NCBI GenBank assembly: GCA_947591315.1
Contig: CANQDD010000017.1
Coordinates: forward strand, 1-54,167
DNA: 54,167 nucleotides
DNA from: an uncultured Clostridia bacterium
GTDB taxonomy: Bacteria > Bacillota > Clostridia > UBA1381
Direction of reading: 5' to 3'
Below are positions 34,775-41,538 of the stretch, one piece after another (position 1 is the stretch's first letter; every line of letters starts with the position of its first letter). Under the pieces are notes generated by a model that searched no databases, was not told the DNA's origin, and was given only the letters and a program-made list of their open reading frames with translations. A program made the position numbers and the translations under genes.

Positions 34775-37700
34775 TTACTGTTTTTTAAGCATTCCGATTT
34801 TCAGATTGTCGATTTCGGTCGCCCATGTGAAGTTCTTTTCCTGTCTTACGGCAAGAACCTCTATCGCTCCGAAGTTCTCCGCGTTAAAGAATTCCATATC
34901 GCCGACCTTCTTGCCGTTGATTGAGAGCGTACACTTTTTCGCCGCGAAATCGGCTGTGACGCTGACATGGCAAGCCTTGGTAAGGTTCGTTACGCCCGCG
35001 CTCTTCCATGCTTCCGTTTCAAGTCCGCCGTTCGAGATCGAGCCGCCCGTTGAATATTCAAGTCCCGTGCCGACAACGGTGCGTATACCGAGGAATACCT
35101 TGCCGCTGTCGTCCGCAAGACGGATTTCACCGTACGACGTTCCGCCGGTACACTCACCCGGCGTCCAGTCAAATTCGATAAGCGCGTTGTCCTTCATCGC
35201 GAACGGAGCGGTGTACACGGCATTTCTGTTACCCTTTGACGAGCCGGATATGCCCATAACCTTACTGCCGCCGCTTGACAGCACTCCTATGCTGTCAAGC
35301 GGAGCGGGCTTTGTGCCTGCCCAGCCTGCCGCGTCGCCTGCGCTGTAGCTTTCAAAATCCTCGTCAACGTATATGTTCCACGTGTTGCCCGCGTCGTCGG
35401 TGTACTCCGTATGCTCCGCCGTAAGCGACGGATCGGCGGTAGGTTCAGGCGCAGGCGTTGCCGCCGGAGCGGGGATCACGCCCGTTTTCATGCCCTCGAC
35501 GTACCTGTCGGACTCGTCCTTGTCGTAGAACGCGTGCTTGCCGAGATAGATGAGCTTTCTGTCGCCGTCCCACTCAACCTGCATACCGACCGCTTCAGCC
35601 ATTGCGCGCAGCGGTATCATCGTCCTGTCGTTTATCGAGGCTGCGGGAACGTCTAGCGTGTACGGCTTGTCGTTTACCGTGTATTCCGCTTTGTCGAGCG
35701 TCATCTTTACATTGTAGCCGTTGCCTGCGAAGCTTACCTCGCGCGTGTCGCCGTTCCAGTTAACGGTCATACCGAGATTTTCCGCGATAAAGCGCACGGG
35801 AACGAGCGTTCTGCCGTCAATTATCGTCGGCACGACCTTATCGTCCTCGGGATCTATCTTAACTATCTCGTTTCCGACGATCGCGTTCGGACTGTCCGCG
35901 AGCAGCTTCATGCTGAACGTGCCCGGCTGCGTGCTGTTTATCTTGTACGTCTGATGCGTACCCGTCAAATCGGGATTTGTAACCTTCTCGCCGTCCTTCA
36001 TAACGTAGCCCTCAAATACGGGTACTTCCGTTGTTTCCGCGCCGAGGTAGTAGCTAACGTTCGCGGGCTGGTTGTAGTGGTTGTTCTGCATCGCGATCGA
36101 CGCTCTGTAGAAGGAATCGTGCATAAGCGTCGGGATTTTGTACGATGTGGGAATAGCGGTCGAGTAAATTCTTATCTCTTTTTCGTCCTTAGTTTTAAAG
36201 ATTATCTCGTCGCGCCAGTCGCCGAAAATATCAGCCGCCGCACACGGTACAGCTTTTGTGCCGCTGTTTGACGCGCAGCCGTCGGCAGTCATGAGAATAT
36301 CTACCGTCTTATCCTCCCAGTTCCACTTTGAAACGGAGATGTCGTCGAGGAACTCGCTCAGCAAATCACCGTCCCAGTAAACCTTGAAGTTTACAGGCAG
36401 ACAATTTACCGTTGCCTCCGAGCCGTCGGGATTTCTGAACGAAATTTCATTCCACACGCTGTCGGTTATTCTCTCGTCATTGAACGTGGACGGGTTCTGC
36501 GCCGTGGACGCCCATACCTCATAGCCTCTGTGCTTCGGGTCGATGTCACCTGCACGGCTTCTGCCGGTGTCCTTGTTCTTGCCGTAACCCCACGCGACCT
36601 GACCGGTACGCGCGTCATGTAAATCGGTGTTCGCCATAAGCGGGTGGTTCTCGTGGCACGCCCAAACGAGGTAGCCGTCAAAATCGGGATCCATCTTCGC
36701 AACGTCAAACGCGTCGCCGTGAAGCAGCTTCTGCACCTTGCCGTCGTTGTCGTAAGCCTTTGTCGCGTACATCTGCGTGCCGTCATGGTCTATCGCGGCA
36801 GGGCCCGACAAAATCTCGTCCTTACCGTCAAAGTCAACATCGGCAACCGCCATGTTGTGGTTCCACGCGCCCCAAATGCTGTCGTCGTCGGCTTTGTTCG
36901 GAGTGAGGCACTGCCAGTCAACTACGAACTTACTGTTCTCGTCGAGGTGCCACGCAGCCGCGCGGACGTTATCCCACGCGCCGCGCACCATTACGACGCT
37001 CGGCGTAACTCCGTCGAGGTACGCGAGACCGAACAGGTAATGGCTCGCGCGCTTCGTAAGTCTGCCGGTGTCGGTGTAGTTGTACGACCACTCCGAAAGC
37101 GGCTCTTTTACGGGGAGCAGGTCTGTTCTGTCAAGCTCCGCGCCCGTCTCGCCGTCGTATACCGACAGAAATTCGGGCGTTGAAACTACGTACTGTCTGT
37201 CCTGAAAAATGGCGAGATTGCTCGGATTTTTTGTGTAATCGGTTATCTTGTCGCCGTTAGTGTCGCCTATCTCGCTGCCCGCGCCGTCAACGGTACCCTC
37301 GAACGAGCGCATAACGACCTCAGATTTGCCGTCGCCGTTAAAATCGTAAGCCATGACGTTTATGTCATGCTCGTTGATTTCGTTGGGGCCGATGTCGATA
37401 GTCCACATATGCGTGCCGTCGGTGTCGTAAGCCTCGATAAGCGGATAGTCGGTGCGCTCCTTCGTCGTGTCCATACTCGGAATACGGCGGAGAATAATCT
37501 CAAATTCGCCGTCGCCGTCAAGGTCTGCGACTGAGCCGTCGTCAATATTGTAACCGGCGCGTTCCTCGACCTTAAAGGATATGTAATTCTTATCCCACGC
37601 GGTCGTTTCTGTCGCAACACCGTTTTCCGCGCCGTCGGCGACCTCGCGCAGCTCGTACTTCGCGCCAGCCGGAGCGCCGATGTCAAAGTAGCTCGACGCG

Positions 37701-38041
37701 TTTAACGGCTCGTTATTAAGCTTTTCGCCGTTTCTGTAGAGGTTGTAGCAGAGACTGTCGGAATCCGTGCCGAGGAAACGCCAGCTTACAAGCGTTCCGC
37801 CGTCGCCCGGAACGGCGGTAAGTCCGCGCGTCAGGTACTCGAACCGTCTCTCGTTCTTCGGACGGCTCTCGTAGAGCTTTTCGGTCTCTTTTCTGTCGGC
37901 AGCCTTAAACTCGTCGATGTAGTGACCGAGCGTCATACCGTCAGCCTCCGCGCCCGTGTACTGCTCGTACTGCGCGAACGCCGGAGTGCACGACGCGGCG
38001 ATTGACAAAGCCGCGAGAAACGCGGTAAATTTTTTGTTCAT
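34775..38041 (-). CDS. Secreted PL11 rhamnogalacturonan lyase with CuAO-N-type and C-terminal laminin-G-like domains
   Basis: PL11 enzymes cut the rhamnogalacturonan I backbone of pectin by beta-elimination. The 1088-residue protein has a signal peptide (cleavage near AFAQ), a PL11 region of about 60-645 with many calcium-type DxDGDG segments (VADLDGDGEFEIIL, AYDFNGDGKSEVVM, VADVDFDGKDEILSG) and AADIFGDWRDEII. This is followed by a copper-amine-oxidase-N-type pair (about 715-825; GRTLVPVRFIAENLGMTVNW and DRTMIPLRAMAEAVGMQVEW), a Pro/Ala linker, and a laminin-G-like module (about 890-1080). The CuAO-N domain probably anchors or binds at the cell surface. The start at 38041 has AAAGGA upstream. 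Confidence 0.92.
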   Translation of the reverse strand: MNKKFTAFLAALSIAASCTPAFAQYEQYTGAEADGMTLGHYIDEFKAADRKETEKLYESRPKNERRFEYLTRGLTAVPGDGGTLVSWRFLGTDSDSLCYNLYRNGEKLNNEPLNASSYFDIGAPAGAKYELREVADGAENGVATETTAWDKNYISFKVEERAGYNIDDGSVADLDGDGEFEIILRRIPSMDTTKERTDYPLIEAYDTDGTHMWTIDIGPNEINEHDINVMAYDFNGDGKSEVVMRSFEGTVDGAGSEIGDTNGDKITDYTKNPSNLAIFQDRQYVVSTPEFLSVYDGETGAELDRTDLLPVKEPLSEWSYNYTDTGRLTKRASHYLFGLAYLDGVTPSVVMVRGAWDNVRAAAWHLDENSKFVVDWQCLTPNKADDDSIWGAWNHNMAVADVDFDGKDEILSGPAAIDHDGTQMYATKAYDNDGKVQKLLHGDAFDVAKMDPDFDGYLVWACHENHPLMANTDLHDARTGQVAWGYGKNKDTGRSRAGDIDPKHRGYEVWASTAQNPSTFNDERITDSVWNEISFRNPDGSEATVNCLPVNFKVYWDGDLLSEFLDDISVSKWNWEDKTVDILMTADGCASNSGTKAVPCAAADIFGDWRDEIIFKTKDEKEIRIYSTAIPTSYKIPTLMHDSFYRASIAMQNNHYNQPANVSYYLGAETTEVPVFEGYVMKDGEKVTNPDLTGTHQTYKINSTQPGTFSMKLLADSPNAIVGNEIVKIDPEDDKVVPTIIDGRTLVPVRFIAENLGMTVNWNGDTREVSFAGNGYNVKMTLDKAEYTVNDKPYTLDVPAASINDRTMIPLRAMAEAVGMQVEWDGDRKLIYLGKHAFYDKDESDRYVEGMKTGVIPAPAATPAPEPTADPSLTAEHTEYTDDAGNTWNIYVDEDFESYSAGDAAGWAGTKPAPLDSIGVLSSGGSKVMGISGSSKGNRNAVYTAPFAMKDNALIEFDWTPGECTGGTSYGEIRLADDSGKVFLGIRTVVGTGLEYSTGGSISNGGLETEAWKSAGVTNLTKACHVSVTADFAAKKCTLSINGKKVGDMEFFNAENFGAIEVLAVRQEKNFTWATEIDNLKIGMLKKQ

Positions 38042-38089
38042 AATATCATCCTTTCTTAGTTTATTCGTTCCGTTTTTAACCTGACTTAT

Positions 38090-38118
38090 ATTATATTTCA
38101 TTTTTACCCAAAAATCAA
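38090..38118 (-). promoter_or_regulatory. Promoter of the PL11 lyase gene
   Basis: On the minus strand TTGATT (38118-38113), 17-base spacer, TATAAT (38095-38090). It lies 39 bases from the divergent blaI promoter's -35 box. Confidence 0.7.
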
Positions 38119-38156
38119 TACATCAATATGCACGATAAAAAATTTTGACAAAACAC

Positions 38157-38185
38157 TTGACAGACCACAAATGTAGGCGTATAAT
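38157..38185 (+). promoter_or_regulatory. Promoter of the blaI-like operon
   Basis: Consensus TTGACA (38157-38162), 17-base spacer, TATAAT (38180-38185). Operator 1 lies inside the spacer. Confidence 0.85.
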
Positions 38186-38209
38186 AAAATTATGACCACA
38201 GTGGTAGTC
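38163..38209 (+). promoter_or_regulatory. Two BlaI-type operators
   Basis: Site 1 is GACCACAAATGTAGGC (38163-38178), between the -35 and -10 boxes. Site 2 is GACCACAGTGGTAGTC (38194-38209), over the transcription start, containing the perfect dyad ACCAC-A-GTGGT (38195-38205). The centres are 31 bases apart, about three helical turns, on one face of the DNA. They resemble the ACA-n2-TGT core bound by BlaI/MecI repressors. Confidence 0.72.
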
Positions 38210-38229
38210 TTAAAACGGGAGGTGATATT

Positions 38230-38607
38230 ATGGCAAGGCAAACCGTTACCGAATCGGAGTACGAGGTGATGAAAATTCTGTGGGAGGCGGACGCTCCGCT
38301 CTCTCTCGGCGAAATTTTAAAATCGCTCTCCTCCGATAACAAGTGGACGAGGAACACAGTGGGTACCCTGCTTGTCCGCCTTTGCGAAAAGGGAGTCGTG
38401 TCATACGAGAGAAAGGGCAAGTCGAATTTATACTACGCGGTGCTGGATAAAAAGGATTACAGCATGAGCGAAACGAAATCGTTTTTGTCGAAGCTTTATA
38501 ACGGCTCGGTCGGCAATCTTGTCGCGTCGCTGTTTGAAAGCCGCGAAATTTCGAGTGATGAAATCGAAAATCTGCGGAAAATAATCGGCGGCAAGGACGA
38601 CGAGTAG
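38230..38607 (+). CDS. BlaI/MecI-type repressor
   Basis: The 125-residue protein has the winged-helix start (TESEYEVMKILWEADAPLSL), the recognition segment WTRNTVGTLLVRLCEKGVV and a C-terminal dimer helix region. BlaI-type repressors are cleaved when a partner M56 peptidase senses a signal. The two operators upstream indicate autoregulation. No beta-lactamase is nearby, so the signal and the targets are unknown. GGGAGGTG precedes the ATG, and the gene is 9 bases upstream of the M56 gene. Confidence 0.92.
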   Translation: MARQTVTESEYEVMKILWEADAPLSLGEILKSLSSDNKWTRNTVGTLLVRLCEKGVVSYERKGKSNLYYAVLDKKDYSMSETKSFLSKLYNGSVGNLVASLFESREISSDEIENLRKIIGGKDDE

Positions 38608-38616
38608 GAGAAATGT

Positions 38617-39456
38617 ATGTTTGAAATTTTTAAGACGGTGCTGCTTTTGAGCGCGGCGGGCGCATGCGCGACGCTTATTTTGCTCGTCCTAAAACCACTT
38701 GCGCTTCGGAAATTTCCGGCGATGTGGCAGCGGAATTTATGGATAATCGCGGCTGTCGTGATGCTTTTACCGTTCTGGCGGCTTGTGCCGAGACAGGGTT
38801 TTGAGCGTATTGCGCCGCAAAATGTTCCGCAGGAGGTACAATCGGAAACCGCCGCGCCGGACGCGGATTTTGACCCGAAAACGGTAGTGATAGAGGACAC
38901 GCCGATGGAGTACCGCGAGGTCGCGCTGCCGCAGGGGAGAAGCGTGCGGCTGTACGACCTTGCCGCGTACGTGTGGCTCGGCGGCGCGTGCGTGTTCACG
39001 GCAGCGTCGGTTTTAAGCTACGCGGTGTTCCTGATAAGAAAACGCCGCGCAAGCGTTGATTTGGATAAAAGGGAAAGCTTTGAACGCGTGAAAAAGGAGC
39101 TCGGAATACGGCGTAAAATACGAGTGCGTATCCTGCACGGCGCACGGTCGCCGATGCTCGTCGGGACGCTGTTTCCCGTCGTTTACATACCCGACAGGGG
39201 TATGGACGCTGAAGCGGAGGAAATGGTGTTCCGCCACGAGCTTACGCATTACAGGCACGGGGATTTGCTCATTAAGTGGTTCATGATGTTTGTGAACGCG
39301 GCGCACTGGTTCAATCCGCTTGCGTATCTTTTGACCGCGAATATTAGCGAGGCGTGCGAGGTCGCGTGCGACATGGCTGTGATCGACGGCATGGACGACG
39401 CGCATCGGCGGATTTATATGGAAACGATTTTGAATATGCTGGAAAAGGGTAGATGA
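38617..39456 (+). CDS. BlaR1/MecR1-type M56 peptidase, ending at the peptidase domain
   Basis: The 279-residue protein has TM helices near 8-27, 39-54 and 115-142, the zinc motif RHELTHYRH (His207, Glu208, His211), and the downstream HWFNPLAY and EACEVACD segments with the third zinc-side acidic residue. It stops at LNMLEKGR, where relatives go on to a fourth TM helix and an outside sensor domain. The missing part appears in the next ORF, on the far side of a palindromic repeat. It should release the BlaI-type repressor by proteolysis if still active. Confidence 0.88.
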   Translation: MFEIFKTVLLLSAAGACATLILLVLKPLALRKFPAMWQRNLWIIAAVVMLLPFWRLVPRQGFERIAPQNVPQEVQSETAAPDADFDPKTVVIEDTPMEYREVALPQGRSVRLYDLAAYVWLGGACVFTAASVLSYAVFLIRKRRASVDLDKRESFERVKKELGIRRKIRVRILHGARSPMLVGTLFPVVYIPDRGMDAEAEEMVFRHELTHYRHGDLLIKWFMMFVNAAHWFNPLAYLLTANISEACEVACDMAVIDGMDDAHRRIYMETILNMLEKGR

Positions 39457-39482
39457 TTTGTGGTTGTGCGGCGAACTATGTG

Positions 39483-39598
39483 AGGCTCCCCTTGAGGGGA
39501 GCTGTCGCCGAAGGCGACTGAGAGGTGGTTTTTCAAAAAACTCGTTGCCACCTCTCCGTCATTGCTGCGCAATGCCACCTCCCCTCAAGGGGAGGCTG
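39483..39598. repeat. Bipartite palindromic repeat, family C
   Basis: Terminal arms AGGCTCCCCTTGAGGGGA and TCCCCTCAAGGGGAGGCT face each other across about 115 bases, with inner hairpins (GTCGCCGAAGGCGAC; ATTGCTGCGCAAT) and an inner ACCACCT-like pair. The plan is that of family B, with a different sequence. It lies between the M56 peptidase ORF and its likely C-terminal part. A single arm (GCTTCCCCTCAAGGGGAAGC, 40839-40858) occurs after the next gene. Confidence 0.88.
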
Positions 39599-39664
39599 AC
39601 GGTGCGGCGGTTTCCGCAAATATGCCACACCCCCAAACGACAAGGATAAAGGAGGCAACAAAGA

Positions 39665-40813
39665 ATGTTTAAAATATTTTACACAACGCACATGAGCGCG
39701 TCGGCGAAGCAGTTACAGGCGCGGTTCATGAAAATGCGCGCGGGCGCGGGCGCGTTTTCACGCCGAACTGCTGCCACAGCGGCAGCCGCACTCACGGCGG
39801 CGGCAATGTTCGCGACGATAGCGTTCGCGTCGATTGACGGGCTGGACATTAAAAACGGCACGCTTATTGCGGACGGCAAAAGTCAGGGAATCGACATAAT
39901 ACACATCGAAAGTCAAAAGGCGACGCACACCGACAGCTTTTACGTGCCGCTGCGCGAAACGTTCGAGTCGCTCGGCTTCACAGTTCATTACGATGTTGAC
40001 AAGTCGAAGTACGCCGACAGAATGGGCGGTGTTGATTTCCCGAGCTATGCGTGGGGCGAGGAGCTTGTTAAAACCGAGACGGATAAGTACATGTACGGCG
40101 CGACGGAGCGGCTGAATGCGAATATGCCGATAATCGAGATGGTGTCGCCGACGGGCAGAACCGAATACTGTCAGCTCGGCTCAAAGGAATATTCCAGCGG
40201 CTACACGTTCACTCCGCCCGCGCTTATCGACGGGCGCGCGTATTTGCCGATACGCGCCGTGGCAAATATAATAGGCGGCACAAACAACGTGAAGTGGAAC
40301 GACGGCGCGCATGATACGTACTACAAGGGTGCGGTGACGTTTGACGAAAATACCATGACTGTGACGGTAAACACCGATTGGACGAAACCGACCGCGATAG
40401 ACGATTATGACAGCCGCTCGCTATACGATAACTATGAAGATATGACAACAGCGTGCTATGATACCGTGGAGCGGTTCTTCACCGCGTTTGCGAACGGCGA
40501 CGCTGCGGCGGCGCGTGCGTGCGGCACGGCGGAGTTTCTGGAAAGTCAGTTTAACAACGATATGCTGTTCTACGAGCCGCGCGCGGAGCTTGTGACGGTG
40601 CGCGCGATAAATATGTATACCGACGGCAACATATATGTGGACGCGGAAATTTCCGACGATTATGCCGAAAGGGACGTGCTTATAAGAATGGCGGCGCAGC
40701 CGGACGGAACGTTTTTGATTGACGACGTTGAGGCGGTCGATGTGAGAATACATGACGTGCCGGTAAATTACGTGAATGAGTCGGATACGGTAATGTGGAG
40801 TGTTGAGGAATAA
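39665..40813 (+). CDS. Membrane-anchored CuAO-N-domain protein, probable detached C-terminal half of the M56 sensor
   Basis: The 382-residue protein starts with AAAGGAGG upstream. Residues 10-30 (MSASAKQLQARFMKMRAGAG) look like the linker that follows the peptidase domain in M56 sensors, then comes one TM helix (about 36-55). The outside part has a copper-amine-oxidase-N-type domain (about 85-245; SFYVPLRETFESLGFTVHY, RAYLPIRAVANIIGG) and an NTF2-like domain (about 265-370). It would be the signal-sensing half. It is in a different frame from the peptidase ORF, with the repeat between them, so if one protein was ancestral it is now two. Confidence 0.75.
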   Translation: MFKIFYTTHMSASAKQLQARFMKMRAGAGAFSRRTAATAAAALTAAAMFATIAFASIDGLDIKNGTLIADGKSQGIDIIHIESQKATHTDSFYVPLRETFESLGFTVHYDVDKSKYADRMGGVDFPSYAWGEELVKTETDKYMYGATERLNANMPIIEMVSPTGRTEYCQLGSKEYSSGYTFTPPALIDGRAYLPIRAVANIIGGTNNVKWNDGAHDTYYKGAVTFDENTMTVTVNTDWTKPTAIDDYDSRSLYDNYEDMTTACYDTVERFFTAFANGDAAAARACGTAEFLESQFNNDMLFYEPRAELVTVRAINMYTDGNIYVDAEISDDYAERDVLIRMAAQPDGTFLIDDVEAVDVRIHDVPVNYVNESDTVMWSVEE

Positions 40814-40838
40814 GGGGACACGCCTCTATATAGAAAAT

Positions 40839-40859
40839 GCTTCCCCTCAAGGGGAAGCC
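40839..40859 (+). terminator. Hairpin made from a single family C arm
   Basis: GCTTCCCCTCAAGGGGAAGC folds on itself, but only TTAC follows, so termination would be weak. It is the only candidate terminator after the BlaI-type operon. Confidence 0.45.
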
Positions 40860-40911
40860 TTACTGCGTCACGTAAAATTTCCAAAAATTTCCATTTTTTT
40901 CATAAAACCCC

Positions 40912-40940
40912 TTTACATTTTCCCAAAACAATGATATACT
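40912..40940 (+). promoter_or_regulatory. Promoter of the structured RNA
   Basis: TTTACA (40912-40917), 17-base spacer, TATACT (40935-40940). The predicted start near 40946 coincides with the first base of the closing helix. Confidence 0.75.
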
Positions 40941-40944
40941 AACC

Positions 40945-41194
40945 ATACCACATTATTTTATCGTTGTGCGCGAAAGCGCGTGACACTGTTTTTTAATACA
41001 CGCTTTTAGGATATTCCGTATGGGATATTTTATTTGAACAATTAGTACGGCGACATTTGGAAAAATGTCGGCTTTGCATATTTGAATGCCGTACTTTTTG
41101 GTCTTACAGTGTTTCAAATAGCGATAAAATGTGTGGTAACATTAAATCTAAGCCGCGTTTTTGTGCGTGGTATAGATTTATACCACGCATTTTT
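40945..41194 (+). ncRNA. Candidate structured noncoding RNA, multi-branched, about 200-250 bases
   Basis: The ends pair: TACCACA (40946-40952) with TGTGGTA (41132-41138) and ATTTTATCG (40955-40963) with CGATAAAAT (41122-41130), 16 pairs with a small internal loop. Inside are a GCGC-GAAA-GCGC hairpin (40968-40979), a long-range ACACTGT/ACAGTGT pairing (40983-40989 with 41106-41112), and GTACGGC/GCCGTAC (41045-41051 with 41087-41093) enclosing a GACATTT/AAATGTC hairpin. A terminator ends it. The branching is unlike 6S RNA; a raiA/SAR-type RNA is possible, but I cannot confirm the class. No long ORF fits. Confidence 0.72.
41165..41194 (+). terminator. Terminator of the structured RNA
   Basis: GCGTGGTATA (41165-41174) pairs perfectly with TATACCACGC (41179-41188), followed by ATTTTTATTT. 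Read-through would reach the small gene at 41217. Confidence 0.92.
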
Positions 41195-41216
41195 ATTTGG
41201 TTGGGAGGTGCAGGAT

Positions 41217-41354
41217 ATGAACGAGTATGAGGAAATGTACAAGACGCTGTTCAATAAGATTACGGACGTTATCGAGGAACTTAAAGAGGTTCAGAAACAA
41301 ACCGAGGAAATGTACATAAATGCCGAAGATAAAAAAGATACTCCCGAAGGTTAA
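41217..41354 (+). CDS. 45-residue acidic helical protein
   Basis: The sequence MNEYEEMYKTLFNKITDVIE continues as a mostly helical, Glu/Lys-rich chain. Small proteins of this kind (a K-x-LFNKITD-x-I-E core) are frequent unnamed genes in Clostridia. GGGAGGTG lies 9 bases before the ATG, so translation is likely. It begins 23 bases after the terminator of the structured RNA and has no separate promoter that I can see, so it may depend on read-through. The function is unknown. Confidence 0.7.
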   Translation: MNEYEEMYKTLFNKITDVIEELKEVQKQTEEMYINAEDKKDTPEG

Positions 41355-41371
41355 AACCTCGGGAGTTTTTT
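41340..41371 (+). terminator. Terminator overlapping the end of the 45-residue gene
   Basis: ACTCCCGA (41340-41347) pairs with TCGGGAGT (41359-41366) and is followed by a run of T. The stem includes the stop codon region. Confidence 0.88.
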
Positions 41372-41387
41372 GTGAGTGAACATCGTG

Positions 41388-41505
41388 TGAGGCCCCCTTG
41401 TCAAAGGGGGCTGTCGGCGGAGCCGACTGGGGGATTCCCTTTGATTTTTTACGATGAATCCCTCCACCGCCATCGGCGGTCCCCCTCCCTTTAACAAGGG
41501 AGGCT
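41388..41505. repeat. Bipartite palindromic repeat, family B copy 2
   Basis: It is a reverse-oriented near copy of 3170-3286 with the same terminal arms and both inner hairpins; differences include paired changes in the inner stems (GTCGGCGGAGCCGAC here). It lies between the small gene and the 3' end of the protease gene and may help end transcription from both sides. Confidence 0.9.
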
Positions 41506-41538
41506 AACGGCGTGCGCCGTAGGGGGGTAATTGGTCGC

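Noticed and set aside
34056..35348. A 430-codon plus-strand frame spanning the start of glyA and the end of the PL11 gene
   Set aside because: It covers two real genes and their promoter in antisense and has no domain.
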